DNA from: Alentia gelatinosa
Taxonomy: Eukaryota; Annelida; Polychaeta; Phyllodocida; Polynoidae
NCBI GenBank assembly: GCA_950022655.1
Contig: OX465580.1
Coordinates: 94,010,797-94,074,796 of the forward strand
Direction: 5' to 3'
DNA length: 64,000 nt
The position numbers and the translations under genes were made by a program. Positions within the stretch are counted from its first letter, which is position 1, and each line of letters begins with the position of its first letter. The notes under the pieces were generated by a model, which did not search any database, was not told the origin of the DNA, and saw nothing but the letters and a program-made list of their open reading frames with translations. Shown piece by piece: positions 33,201 to 43,330 of the stretch.

Positions 33201-36200
33201 CGGGACGAAAACGTCAGAGCGGGACGAAAACATGAGAGCGGGACGAAAACGTCAACCTCGACACATAACTTATTTTTAATGCACCCCCCAGCAGCAGTAT
33301 GTAACTCTAGTTAGTTCAATAATGGGCATATAGGAATAATATATACCCTCTTTATATCTATGTATATCAGGGTGGGGTATCTAGAGTTGGATACTCTATT
33401 AAAAGAAACGTCTTTTGATTCAGTCACTTTAAGTCGCTCTATGGATTAAGCATTTTCCCGAAAATTAACACCAAAAGGTTATCCCACAGCGAATTAACCA
33501 ACACAGTTGTGAATTCAAACCGGGGAGTAAAATACAACATATATAATGATAAGAACACTGGATAAGAGTGGACAAATTGTAAATGTTACTTGAATATTTT
33601 AGCGTGTTCCACGTTCCTTTGCTTGTGGCGTCGGGATATGCAAAGACGCAAATAGATCTTGTAACAGTTGAATTTCTCTACTATAACCCAGTTTCTTTCT
33701 TAATACAACTGCATAACAGCTTTTGTCATGCCGAAAATCTAGTATAGTTCTATCGTTCCGCCGTCGTGCGGTCGCCCCCGTTGAGCGTGTGACCTGCTCC
33801 ACCGGAGTGATTCCTGTACTGGAGCCAACACGACTGCTGCACGGTGACGGTGTAGCACTGCACATTTGTGGCCATGCCGTCGGTCTGGTGGAGCAGGCCC
33901 TTTGAACAGACAAATACTTCAAGTACCATGAGTTTACTTATGTATAAAAGGTCCTATGCCTCAGAGGGTGTATACAATTCTACAACGGCTAATGAAATAC
34001 AAAGCATATTCTATAAATGCATGCAGTATTTCTGGTAACTTATGCGTACGGCGATAATGAAAAATGAGCCTTTCCTATTATGTTGTGCCCACTTAATTAT
34101 TCTATCTCCATGTCCCAGTATGTCTGAACCCCTTTCCCCCGAGTACCCCATCTAGTCGACTCCCCGCCCCCTCTGCCCTTCCTGTCTGGCCCCCACCACG
34201 TTCGACTACTCATCTTCCGCTCTATCCTTGCCTTAATGACTCAAGGTGACCTACGTAAGTTACTCTAAGTTGCTCAACTTTTTCTGGCCTCCATCTCCTA
34301 GTGGGACAGACATGACGGCCTATGATGTCTGTGTACTTAGGGGGCGGTCACAACAATTCCGATTGCATCTCAGCCTCTCCGCTCCCACCTCTCTCCGTTT
34401 AGATGACTTCCTAAATGTATCGTTTGACTCAGATGAATTTACATTTTCCTTACGTCTGTTTCTCGTGTCCAAATTTCGGAAATTTTATAATGATTTCAAT
34501 CCTTCACGAAACCATGAACTTCAGAGGTACAGTTCAGACTTCTGTACCAGTTTTCAAATATTGTATCCTTTTACAAAAAAAAACGAAAACGAAATGATCG
34601 CCAGTTTTGGTATTTGGTACAACTAGTCATGCAACTAGTGTAATCTAGTGCTTTTTCACATAACCAAACAAACTAGATGTTTACCAATAAAATGCCAGAC
34701 TGACTATGTGTTGACACAGCTTCAGAAGTTATGCCTTTGGATTGTTCATAGAACGGTCAATATTTGTAGTTGACTTATGTTTAGTGAAGCTAGTTCTACT
34801 GGAATTACCTTACCTGTTTCTGTATTCACCTGATTGTCACCTTTAGTGCATGAGTCATTCCTCCTACTTTTATTCCCCATATTTTCATCTACTGTTCTAT
34901 ATACCCTTCCCTGTGTTAATATACATACGTAGCGATACCCAAATGAAATTATTAGATTCACTGATAGAACTTTATGATTTTTCTCTCGTGAGTTTTTTTC
35001 TGTCAATAGCCATATGCGATGAGGGACCCCTCATCACCATACTTTTGATTTTTGTTTTGGAAACCTGCACACCCTGTTTAAATGAAGTGTAGCATAGGAT
35101 GATGGTATAATGGTTGTGCCTGACACTGTTACCGATATTAAGAGTCTGAATGACTATGGATGTTGTGTGGTCGAGCAGTCAGAATGCTTACACACAGTAG
35201 CAGTCATTTGTTGCCTCATCCTGTTCAATGCTTAGGTGTAACCCCTGTAACATTCATACCAAGCCTGTTGCAATATGGAAAATAACACCAAAACGCATGG
35301 TATCAAACTAAAAAATGTTAGTAGGATGTATTTAGTAATGTTATATATCTGTACATTGACTCTCCTAATTTTGTTCGGAACTAACAGATGGAGTTGAAAT
35401 GAACACCCAACCATTGACGTTAACATAGGAGAATAATATAAGAAGATCCAGAATCTCTGAATTTAGTTTCGATATTCTAATCTGCCTTCAATGAAGCGGT
35501 TTAGGATCATTGCACTGACGAAACTTGAGATACATTTGAGATTTACTTGCTAATTAACGGGTCCCAAACAGGTAAATATAGAATGAAGATGAATAATTGC
35601 AGAACGTAATGAAGTGTGTGAAGTTGGTAATGAATAATTCACATCTGCATCAACAGGCACACCACCAGCGCTGCCTGCATGACTTTGTCGAGTCTCAAGC
35701 CAACTACTACGCGCAATGCCATCAGTACATGATAGATCTGCAAAGGCAGCTTGGCAGGTAGGTTTAGTACATCAGTAGTAAGAAATACTGCAGCTAACAA
35801 TGTAGAACCATTGAAAATTACTTTTATTCATACTAGTTGTCTTAGCGTATAATGTAATTCTAAGTGCAAAATGTGTGATTTGAAATGATAGATTCGAATA
35901 TAAGATAGCATAATCTAATTCTGGGGAACTATCCATAAGCTTGCATCATTAATCTTTCATTCTTTAAAGATTTGTAAAATACGTTTCAAGATAATTATAT
36001 CAAAGACGATTGAATTACTTTAGTGAGATGATAAACTGATGATTATCTCTGGACATTCCATAAACTCTTGTAGAACCTTCGCCTTACCTTGTAGCCTGTT
36101 ACTCTTATAGACTAACATAACCAAACAGAAATAGTGAACCCAAATACCTATTTCACACGTATATACCCAGTTCCTCACCCTGCGACATATTTCCTAGATT

Positions 36201-39200
36201 TACTGGCGCAAAAGATCAAACTTAGCCGAAAATTACATTTACAGCATAAATCTATTTCCTGTATAAATAGATTTGAAGAAAAAAAACATGTACACGCTTT
36301 TCATGAACGTTGCATTTGAAAGCCAGCTTGTTTTCAGCCAACTCTGCATGAGAGGTGTTCCACTTGAACACTGATGCACTTCTTAGTTCCGGCCATGACC
36401 TTCAAATGCATTGAACACACTTTATATGCTGTACAGGGTTGAATGGAAATTATCCTAAAATTTATTCCGATACAAAACCGAAAAGCAGTCCAGGGAAGAG
36501 AGTCCATACAAGTGTGTTGACTGTATAATGCTGTCTATAGGAATGAAAGTGCTTATTATCAAACCTATCAAGACCCAACGCTCACTCTTGTATTAATAGA
36601 CCCAACGCTTACTCTCATATGCGTTATGATAAGTTAATATGAAGACGGGATTGCCTGATGTTAACCCACGCCTGCCTGTTTTTTGCCCTTTTGCCGCCTG
36701 CCTCTGAATTGCCCTGACATAGTATGAACATGAATGCTCAGGGGGGAGAACCATCTCCCGATACATTCTAAGAGATGAGAACAGTTATAAGATGACTAAC
36801 AACTCAAAGAAGGTAAACGCACTAGTCACCATAGCTTAGCTGTTACTGTAGTCTCGTTTTCACTGTAGCGTTTGTGCCATTATAGCATCGATGTCACTGT
36901 AGCCTCAGTTTCACCGTAGCCTCGTAGTCTTGCTGCATCCGGTGTGTAATTTATACCTAGCACGGTCTCTAGGGGGCTTCACTCGTATGGTCAGGCTACT
37001 TCTTGCATGGTTGACGTTGCGTCTTTTATGTGTTTTAGAATTGCTTGTTAAGTGTTGCTTTTAATGTTTGACAAAATGCCCACGGAAAGCCTTAGCTGGA
37101 ATTACACTCACCACACTCCCAACATATTCTGCTCAAAAATCTGTGATCTACTAAAACTGACAATTGAAGTGAATGATTAGATTCGAAATTGATGTTTTGT
37201 TGTAGTTTTAGATAACAACAGCCCACCCCTTTTGACTGCATAGATCGCATCGGATTCTTTGACTGATTGGCATGTCTGGAAGACTGTTTGAAAGAGATAC
37301 CTTGAAGACACATGAAATCTTGTCTTTCGCCCTCCTCTTTTTTTACTTGAAATCACTTTTTACTTGCATCATTGACTACGTATTTTAGGTCGGAATTTGG
37401 GGGTATGTTTGCCCTTCGATAGCTGTGGAGAGGTAACGTTAACTAGAAATGTGACTGCGCCATATCCAATGCAAGGCTTGACGAACATTTTGTTGTAGTT
37501 TCCTGTTACGTTCTAGTGTTAGTAGACCATAATGATTAAGACTGGACGAATGCATGTTGATGACCTTCGTTTTGGCAGCAGTGTTCTTGGTTGAGCAGTG
37601 CATGCACATTGAACTTGGATGCTGATGCAAATTTTGTGATGGCGTTACATAGATTCTTCATCAACTGTAAGCTTTTAGTACCACGAGTGTTTTCAACTAA
37701 AATTCACATTTGGGAGGCCGTGATTCTTTTATTTGCTGGACCATTTTGCCAGCCTTGTCTACACAGTGAAAGTTGGTCGTGAGTATTTTGATCTCAGACC
37801 TGTTACACTCTCCTAGGAATAATACACTATGCAACATCTGTCCAACCTTCTCTTTGCACAACCTGACAGACCAAGAGCTTGCTCTGCCTCGTAACAATCA
37901 GACTCCATCCTAAACGCATGCTGGTATCTCTGCCCAGCAATTAGCACAGGTACAGTGCTCCAGTGATGCTAGAATCTTATTGCCTTCTCGGCCAGTTCAC
38001 CAGACAGGAAGGCAGTGATGCAGCAAACAACAAAGAGAAACCCAACACCCATCCCACATTGACCAGCCACCACCATCCACGCACTTTACCCGTTTCAACG
38101 ACCCTTACAAATCCTTACAGACGCACAGAGCACTGTACCTGCGCCGATCGTGAGGTTTCCCTGGAGAGGTGCTGTGTCCCAGCATGTCCTAACTGCTACT
38201 AGCCTCTTGTATCTTCCTCTAACATGCATCTCACACCATCTCACCACCTGTGGCGCGAGGTGCAAACCCTGCGGATAGTGTCTCTGTACTTCACTTGTCA
38301 CTTCCTTCCTGGCTCCAGACTTCTTCCGTCTTTATGCATTCCAGTTTTGCTGCTGGCTCGGGCTCAGGCAGGCTGGCGGATGGCCCTGCATACCCTGGTG
38401 TAAACAGTGGCACACCCCAGCCCTCTGCACCCCCACTGCACGGTGGGGACCTGCTGTGTTCCCCCGTCTCCCCCTCTGCCCCTAGCCCAGTTCCCAACAA
38501 ACCTAACGGCCGCCAGGCTCGGGTTCTCTACGACTATGATGCTGCCGACAGGACAGAACTGTCTTTGATTGCAGACGAGGTATGAAAAGTCAACCTAAAA
38601 AGAATTGACCTAGGATAAAATAAATCAGAAAACCAAATCAGAAATTAAGATTTTGGTAATACGAGGGGGAAACCTTCCAACTGCAACTATAAAGAAATAA
38701 ACCATCCCAGAACCTAAGAGCTATGATTCAGTTTGGCCCTTGTTTCTTTGTGATGTTCCTGAGAAAAAGAAAATTAGCAGTCGTAAACTCAACGTTGTTG
38801 GATAGCTTTTGATCAGTGCATCTGGTAATAGAAATTCTGAACGATTGTCACCGTGATCCGCGCATGAATGGCTTGTCTATTATTCTAAGTGATAATCTGT
38901 ACTCCCTCTGTGTTGTGATAGTCAGTCTCTCTAATTCAAAAGAAAATATGCCAGAATGCATGAAGGGATACGTTTGATTTCCCAAAAGCCCAGTTACCAA
39001 GGTGCATGGCCTATCAAATCTCAATTATGTAATTGTCTCAATCATCAATAGTAGCGTGGAAGCCGTTTTGGCACTATGCCTTTGCAGCTTTACTAATGAT
39101 CTAGGACAAGATTAATGATCCAGGATTAGATGTATAACCTATATAAATTTTATCTCATGAATATGCGCAAACGAAATGTTTTATCTGCCGATTTATTTTG

Positions 39201-39655
39201 TCGAAACATAGGTGCAAAAATACAACTGCCAACGACAAAAGAATTCTTGATTTATAGTGTGTGCTCTTCACAGATTATATATTCTATTTAATAAATGGCT
39301 ATTCCATTTAGTTTTGGGTCTGGTTCAATGGGGTATTTTCTGATTCTGATATGGTAGCTCGTGTTGTAAATATAGCCACGTTTTCCAAATCTTGTATTTC
39401 TATTGTAATAAGAGATAAAACTATTTTCATTTTGAATCGTGCGAATACAAATTTAATTAGATTCATTTTAAGAGTTTGTATCATGTTCTTTTAGTGATGA
39501 TGATGAAAGTGGATCTATTGTACACTATCTTCTCTCACCTTCAGACCATAACTATTTACAACCTGCCGGATGTGGATTCGGATTGGATGATGGGCATACG
39601 TAATGGTGTGCAGCGAGGAAAGGTGCCCGTTACCTACCTGGAGATTTGTGATTAA
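10007..39655 (+). CDS. SH3GLB1: Endophilin-B (partial; 3' eight exons)
   Basis: Endophilin-B proteins bind and curve membranes through an N-terminal BAR domain and recruit partners through a C-terminal SH3 domain. They act in autophagy, mitochondrial dynamics and endosome traffic. The exons seen are 10007-10140, 12399-12491, 19601-19630, 27951-27971, 30905-30994, 35657-35757, 38345-38579 and 39545-39655, and all phases join. The translation includes ENKRLDLDAAKTRL, ITRLLLEGISSTH and the YYAQCHQYM helix of the BAR domain. A Gly/Pro/Ser linker follows, then an SH3 domain with the VLYDYDAAD motif, DSDWMMG and GKVPVTYLE before TAA. The first exon starts in phase 1, so upstream exons coding roughly the first 130 residues are missing and probably lie before the window. 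The family is clear; the choice of B over A rests on the BAR-domain sequence and the SH3 tail. Confidence 0.93.
12399..12491 (+). CDS. SH3GLB1: Endophilin-B exon (BAR domain)
   Basis: Thirty-one codons between TTTTACAG and GTGCGT. It codes KERKVLENKRLDLDAAKTRL, the most conserved endophilin stretch, followed by RRAKAMSSKEQ. Both ends are in phase 0, so inserting or skipping whole-codon exons after it keeps frame. Confidence 0.93.
13858..13922. repeat. A-run and T-run cluster
   Basis: Short A-runs are followed by a T-run of about 20 just upstream of the MITE cluster. They could form an A:T foldback. Low complexity only. Confidence 0.7.
14067..14501. mobile_element. Harbinger-like MITE, copy 2
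   Basis: The same family as 492-848. The left end begins AGGGGGGCATCAACCAACCA and the right end is the matching complement ending in GGTGGACGCCCCCCT. A direct TTA flanks both ends (14064-14066 and 14502-14504). It is longer than copy 1 (435 bp) because an internal stretch with the GTGGTTGGTGGACCCC end motif sits near 14162-14177, suggesting a nested or recombined copy. It has no transposase, and open frames in it are by-products of the inverted repeats. Confidence 0.75.
14502..14980. mobile_element. Tandemly duplicated MITE segments, copy 3 plus inverted piece
   Basis: The sequence from TTTAGAGTAAAACCCCGCTC (14501) recurs with few changes at 14843, about 342 bp on, so the unit has been duplicated in tandem. 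The segment around 14564-14618 repeats 14162-14219. After 14890 a piece of the same family appears in the opposite orientation and ends at the poly(A) run. This is a composite of MITE fragments with no gene. Confidence 0.7.
14981..15009. repeat. Poly(A) run of 29
   Basis: An uninterrupted run of A directly abuts the end of the inverted MITE fragment. It could be the tail of a retroposed sequence or simple slippage. No SINE body was recognised before it. Confidence 0.9.
15449..15470. repeat. 22-bp perfect palindrome
   Basis: AGAAAACGTAC is followed immediately by its exact complement GTACGTTTTCT, with no loop. The centre is an ACGTACGTACGT run. It lies in an endophilin-B intron and no function is evident. 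Confidence 0.8.
16345..17164. mobile_element. Foldback DNA element with GGGCCC ends, copy A
   Basis: The two ends are inverted copies: GGGCCCTGTTTTTTAGTCAC at the left (16345) and GTGACTAAAAAACAGGGCCC at the right (ending 17164). Inside lies a second, longer pair of inverted arms of about 115 bp (roughly 16590-16706 and 16827-16942). It includes CGCCCCAAATATGAAGAAAA and its complement, with about 120 bp between the arms. The outer thirds hold repeated CGACACTTAG-type hairpins. No transposase frame is present, and I could not identify a target duplication. It is a MITE or foldback element. Confidence 0.8.
18097..18213 (+). repeat. Direct repeat pair (about 20 bp)
   Basis: AATCTGAATCCGAAATATGT occurs near 18097 and again near 18192 in the same orientation, about 95 bp apart. 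It is probably a local duplication. Confidence 0.6.
18468..18770 (+). repeat. Pyrimidine-rich tract
   Basis: About 300 bases almost entirely of C and T on the plus strand, mostly CCTCT-type units, which is purine-rich on the minus strand. Such tracts can form triplex DNA. The open frame through it (18459-19019) is a Leu/Pro/Ser by-product of the composition and not a credible protein. It lies in the endophilin-B intron before the 30-nt micro-exon. Confidence 0.8.
19601..19630 (+). CDS. SH3GLB1: Candidate 30-nt micro-exon of endophilin-B
   Basis: ATTGACACAG precedes and GTAAGA follows a 10-codon stretch reading MGAAFKDAAD, in phase 0 on both sides. It falls between the exon ending AMSSKEQ and the micro-exon EDDILAK, where vertebrate endophilin B1 carries alternatively spliced neuronal inserts. 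Because it is so short the call rests on splice signals, phase and position. It could be an optional exon. Confidence 0.6.
24164..24223. repeat. (AT)n microsatellite
   Basis: About 60 bases of pure alternating A and T in an endophilin-B intron. Confidence 0.97.
25873..26555. mobile_element. Foldback DNA element with GGGCCC ends, copy B
   Basis: The left end is GGGCCCTGTTTTCAGTCACG. The right end in reverse complement is GGGCCCAGTTTTTCAGTCAC, so it belongs to the same family as 16345-17164. The first inner bases (ACGACA...ATGAACGAT) also pair loosely with the right side (AACGACATTTTTTG near 26406). It is about 683 bp with no transposase. Confidence 0.75.
27951..27971 (+). CDS. SH3GLB1: Candidate 21-nt micro-exon of endophilin-B
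   Basis: The acceptor tract is TGCTGCCTCTTCAG and the donor is GTAAGT. Seven codons read EDDILAK in phase 0. Both splice signals are strong, and it joins in frame to the next exon AEAELRVAQAEFDR. It could be constitutive or alternatively spliced. Confidence 0.68.
28205..28430 (+). repeat. Degenerate ACCATATGGCACATGAAAT repeats
   Basis: About six imperfect copies of a unit built on (A)CCATATGGCACA(T/C)GA occur within about 225 bp, with irregular spacing. Each core CCATATGG is itself a palindrome of the CArG type. It lies in the intron just after the EDDILAK micro-exon. Confidence 0.65.
29678..29760. repeat. Inverted repeat around TGTTCCACCG
   Basis: TGTTCCACCG near 29679 is matched by CGGTGGAACA near 29749. 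Inside these, GCCGTGCAGCTGCCG faces CGGCAGCCGTGC. The stretch is more GC-rich than its surroundings and may be a small MITE. Confidence 0.55.
29867..30016 (+). repeat. Diverged tandem duplication
   Basis: CTTATTTCTAGTAGATGTCT at 29867 recurs at 29953. Both copies run on through TTGAT...ATTAACCAAGGCAA, giving two units about 86 bp apart with several small changes. Confidence 0.75.
30107..30133 (+). repeat. T12-G15 homopolymer junction
   Basis: Twelve T are followed directly by fifteen G. The same arrangement occurs at 57461-57487. Confidence 0.9.
30905..30994 (+). CDS. SH3GLB1: Endophilin-B exon (BAR domain)
   Basis: Thirty codons between CACGTTTAG and GTAAGT, coding AEAELRVAQAEFDRQCEITR and then LLLEGISSTH, a signature of endophilin B. 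Phase 0 on both sides. Confidence 0.95.
33083..33099. repeat. 17-bp palindrome
   Basis: TCCCCACC and GGTGGGGA face each other across a single T. It lies in a GC-richer island of an endophilin-B intron. Confidence 0.7.
33199..33255 (+). repeat. 19-bp tandem repeat, three copies
   Basis: AGCGGGACGAAAACGTCAG is repeated three times head-to-tail at 33199, 33218 and 33237. The only differences are CATGAG in the second copy and a final A in the third. Confidence 0.92.
33790..33902. repeat. Inverted repeat around CCTGCTCCACC
   Basis: CCTGCTCCACCGGAGTGA near 33792 faces CTGGTGGAGCAGGCCC near 33886. This gives a GC-rich foldback of about 110 bp that produces mirror open frames on both strands. It resembles the TGTTCCACCG foldback at 29678 and may belong to the same small family. 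Confidence 0.55.
35657..35757 (+). CDS. SH3GLB1: Endophilin-B exon (end of BAR domain)
   Basis: It lies between ATCAACAG and GTAGGT and codes AHHQRCLHDFVESQANYYAQ and then CHQYMIDLQRQLG. This is the last BAR helix. It ends in phase 2 (AG), which the next exon completes to AGT. Confidence 0.95.
36835..36935 (+). repeat. Imperfect 17-bp tandem repeats
   Basis: About five degenerate units of the form TAGCCTC-GTTTCACTG follow one another between about 36848 and 36930. Confidence 0.5.
38345..38579 (+). CDS. SH3GLB1: Endophilin-B exon (linker and start of SH3)
   Basis: The acceptor is TTATGCATTCCAG and the donor is GTATGA. About 55 residues rich in Gly, Pro and Ser precede ARVLYDYDAADRTELSLIAD, which opens the SH3 domain (the ALYDY motif here reads VLYDY). 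It enters in phase 2 and leaves in phase 0. An alternative acceptor 26 bases upstream (GGCTCCAG) would shift frame. Confidence 0.93.
39545..39655 (+). CDS. SH3GLB1: Endophilin-B last coding exon (SH3 end)
   Basis: After CTCACCTTCAG it codes TITIYNLPDVDSDWMMGIRN and then GVQRGKVPVTYLEICD and TAA. The Trp of SDW and the G-K-V-P-x-x-Y-L ending are the ligand-binding and closing elements of SH3 domains. Confidence 0.95.
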   Translation, partial: TITIYNLPDVDSDWMMGIRNGVQRGKVPVTYLEICD

Positions 39656-40787
39656 GGAGCACCTTTATCTCTGGATTAGCCCAGCAGTGGTCGTCATCCT
39701 TGGTGTGGAAGTGAAGAGAGCAGTCTGGACATCAAGGTCATCTTGTAATGTGACGTCACCATGACGCTTAACCATCGACGTCATTTGTCAAAACTCTGCA
39801 AGAGCATGAAGGATGAGGTAGAGGGACCCGAATGAAAATGTGACATTGTACTAAAAGTTCCTTCTCTTTTTCTGTTCGTGTATTTTAAACAATGTATGAC
39901 GCATACATACAAATGTGTCCTCTTTCATTATGAACCGTATACCATTTCCATTTCTTTGCCGTGTGTACGGTTTTAAGTGTTATGAGGCATTTAGATTCCA
40001 GACATTGTGGTCCTGATGTCACTTATAGAAAAGACCAAATATGTTCACGTAATTCCAGAACGTTTGACTTGAACCAAGGTGAATAATTCTAGGGGATGTC
40101 CTGTACTTGTTTCTGTCTGTGAAGGAAGCTTCATCTCTTCAGTGTTATTGTATTTATTCGGATGTATTGAGGATGTGTTTGGGGTTTCACTGTTAACTAG
40201 TATTTATCAACATGTCTTCAGACTACTAAGTTATTATTATCCTTGGAGGTGCTTATGTTGATATGCAAGTTCGTCAGTTCTACGAATGCCAAATCTGGGT
40301 CCTCAGAAAATAGAAATCAACCTATTCTCTCACCAATATTCCATTAGCAAAGTTTCAATAATGATTTAATGAAAGAGTGCTTGATATTCTATCAATGCAT
40401 AGTCTTTATATTTACGAACTAAGACCCATTTTACAGAAAGATAAGTTCCTGTGTGGTCGAATGTTGGGAAACGTAGAAAAATAAGCCAGAAAAACGTCCA
40501 CTGCACTAATTCCTGTTACATATATTCCACATTTAAAGCCCTTTTGCTCAAGTATTTCGAGCAATATAAACTGTGTCAGTGTGAGTGTCCTCTTCCTTGT
40601 GTTTGGTGTTTGGCATATATCTTCTGGTACGTCGGTCATTTATTTTATAAACCGTAGGGAATGTTCGTAGCTGAACATGTTCCAGTGCCCCAGCTAGAGT
40701 ACACAGAACTTGCTTCCTTGTTGTAGTGTCATTCGGTGAATGTCTTACTGCAATATAAGACTCGTTTTCTTTTCTACGTTGTGGAGC

Positions 40788-41015
40788 CTAGAAAAGACTG
40801 GATAGTAGACTTTCACTTCTCCAATAAAGTGTAGGTGTTGTGCATTCCCCGGCTACCATGTACTGAATACCGTGTGCATTGCTCACTTTACAGTTGTTGA
40901 TGCATGTTGTCAGATCTGTACAAGGTTCTAGCGGTGCCCGCTTGGCATCGCTGGCGAAGATAATATAGGCAAGTGCCGAGAGGCTGAACAGAATGAGAGG
41001 AGTGTTGAGTACCAT
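40788..41015 (-). CDS. Possible small secreted Cys-containing peptide (doubtful)
   Basis: A 75-codon ATG frame begins with a hydrophobic stretch that looks like a signal peptide (MVLNTPLILFSLSALAYIIF). It is followed by a basic DAKR site and four cysteines spaced C-x5-C-x3-C and one later (GEC). No family is recognised. No TATA box or partner exon was established, and a GTAGCC inside could be a splice donor. It is antisense to the likely endophilin-B 3' UTR. Chance is a serious alternative. Confidence 0.2.
   Translation of the reverse strand: MVLNTPLILFSLSALAYIIFASDAKRAPLEPCTDLTTCINNCKVSNAHGIQYMVAGECTTPTLYWRSESLLSSLF
40823..40828 (+). terminator. Candidate poly(A) signal of endophilin-B
   Basis: AATAAA lies about 1.17 kb after the stop codon and is followed by a GT-rich stretch. 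Another AATAAA at 42933-42938 would give a longer 3' UTR. Confidence 0.4.
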
Positions 41016-43330
41016 CGTCGGCGCGTACAAGGTATGCAGAAGTCGACATTATACATCCAGTAGTGACAGTGCAATCCTCAAATTTTAATCAAGCTTTAAT
41101 GCCACAGAGATGCAAAAAAAAACCAAGAAATATAAAGAGAGAAGAGAACAGGCCTTCACGGAAGCATCTCTCCAGAAACTGAGTTGAAACCCAAATCTAT
41201 TTACTCAAAAATAAGAATTCAAAGTTATGTGGACTCACTGTAGGCATCTGATGCCGCTCAAGGTGTTCTAACTAGAATTAGGTCAGAATGTAATGAAGTT
41301 GGCAGTGGCCAATTTTTGTTTTTGTCACCTTAGTCAGTCAAATGAAAGTGCAATGAAGTTGTCCCAAGGGACTGTTTAACAAAGAGTAGGTGTGCGAATG
41401 TCGGAGCTATAGTATTGAGGTTGTAGTGGCTGTAGTGTAGCTATAGTTTCTTGTGTAGAATACGCTTGTTCTTCACCCTGTTGTTACAGTAACCTTCATC
41501 AGGTTTGGAGTGAGTCAATGACAGTAGTTGATCAACCAGGCTGCCAGACACCATTTTCCTAAAAGGGCAGTTCATATGTTTACGTACGTTGCCCTGATGC
41601 TAGACCTGCCAGTCTACTGTTCTTCGTTAAGATATACTGCAGTTTGTTTCTGTTAACATTCACAAACACTGTTGTGTTATTTGCCGATAAAACCAGGTTA
41701 TATCTTTTCATAAATATCACCAAATGTTGTGTTGTATGATATTATCAGACTTTATTACATTAACCAAATACTAAATCAATTACGAAATCAAAATGTAATT
41801 GCATTTCTTTTAATGCTGCCATATTGAGTTTCATTAGGTTAATGATAATGCATTTATGTTGGTAATTTAACAGTATACGCCTGTACTGGTTCTATTAGAC
41901 TTAATTCTTTTAAGACTAAAATTGCATGAGGATATGAATATTTTTTTATGAGTCTACCAGTTAATCATATTCAGCAATCTTAGTTGTGTCAAACATAGGC
42001 TCAGTTATGTCTCCAGATATTCAAGGAAGGCTGTTATTTGAGGTAATGATTAAATCAATGCATCCACTGTGTTGCTGTTTCTAGTTGATAGGACGGTTTT
42101 ACTGTACGTTAGACTTGCTTTGCAAAAGCGCAGCCTTTCTAGGGCCCCGGCCAATAGAAGCAGGCCCTGTGGGGTCATGCCTCATGGTACGCATATGCTT
42201 GGCAGTCCTTCACATTGCAGCATGCTCTGTGCTGCCGTTCTGATTGCCACTCATTATTGACAGATAAACTGTACTAAGTTCATTTAGCTTTTTGCACTCA
42301 TGGAGCTGGGCGCTAACATGAATTGGCAGACAGTTAGCATCATGTAATATTAATAATGAGAATACTAATAACGCAAACCGAATTATGTGTTATTTTAGGG
42401 CGTTGGTCACTTTTGTTGATTGCAATTGATTCCATGAATTATTTTGTCAATTCCTTGTGGAATGATAGGCAGGACTCATGATATTGATTTGGTATTTACA
42501 TTATTAGGTGTAGGTTTATATTGCTTTTTTCGCGCATTTTCTTGGATCACTTGACCGTGCAGATGTCTCCTTAAGGAAAAACACTGACAAGCAATAAATA
42601 TACAAACTAAATGATGTATCTGAAACACCGTTGTAGTGTGACTTGTGATTTCTAATTGTGGTTCAGATAAGCGATGACTCTTCATTTTTATACGATCCAA
42701 ATATGGTCGTGTTTACAATACTGATTATGATTATAGACGACGGTAGTATCCACTGGGGAATTATATAGTATCGACTGTATGATAGTTTTCTTTTTTATGT
42801 GGGACTATTCTTTAGTAGGCCTGTGTAGTTAGCCTGTCTCTAGTGGAAAGGTAATAACAAAAAGGCTCTTGTTTAACTCGTTCTAGAGGCACATCTAATG
42901 TGTTTTTATCATTTCTGTAAACACAAGGTGTAAATAAAGTCTCCTTAGCGCACTTTGTTTAATACTTGTATTTTCTCTTTCACACACCTCCCATTTCAAA
43001 TCGAAGACGTCCACCTTGAGTATAAGGAATAATAACTACCGGCAATTCTGGGGATTCTAGTTGGTATCTGTAAAAGGGATGTTGTAAGGAATGATAACAA
43101 CCACAACTGCAATAGGGTAGTATAGAGTTACAATTGGGATCATGCTAGGGATAACTGCCTACTTGTCACATAGATAAATTTATCTGGAGTTAAACCATGT
43201 TATTTTACAAAATTAATGAACAATAGAAATGACTGACATCATCGCGGTGATGTAGTCATACTTAGGGACAACAGGGGCGCCACCTCCAACCACTACACCA
43301 CCACACGGTTGTGGGAAGCTACATACCCCA

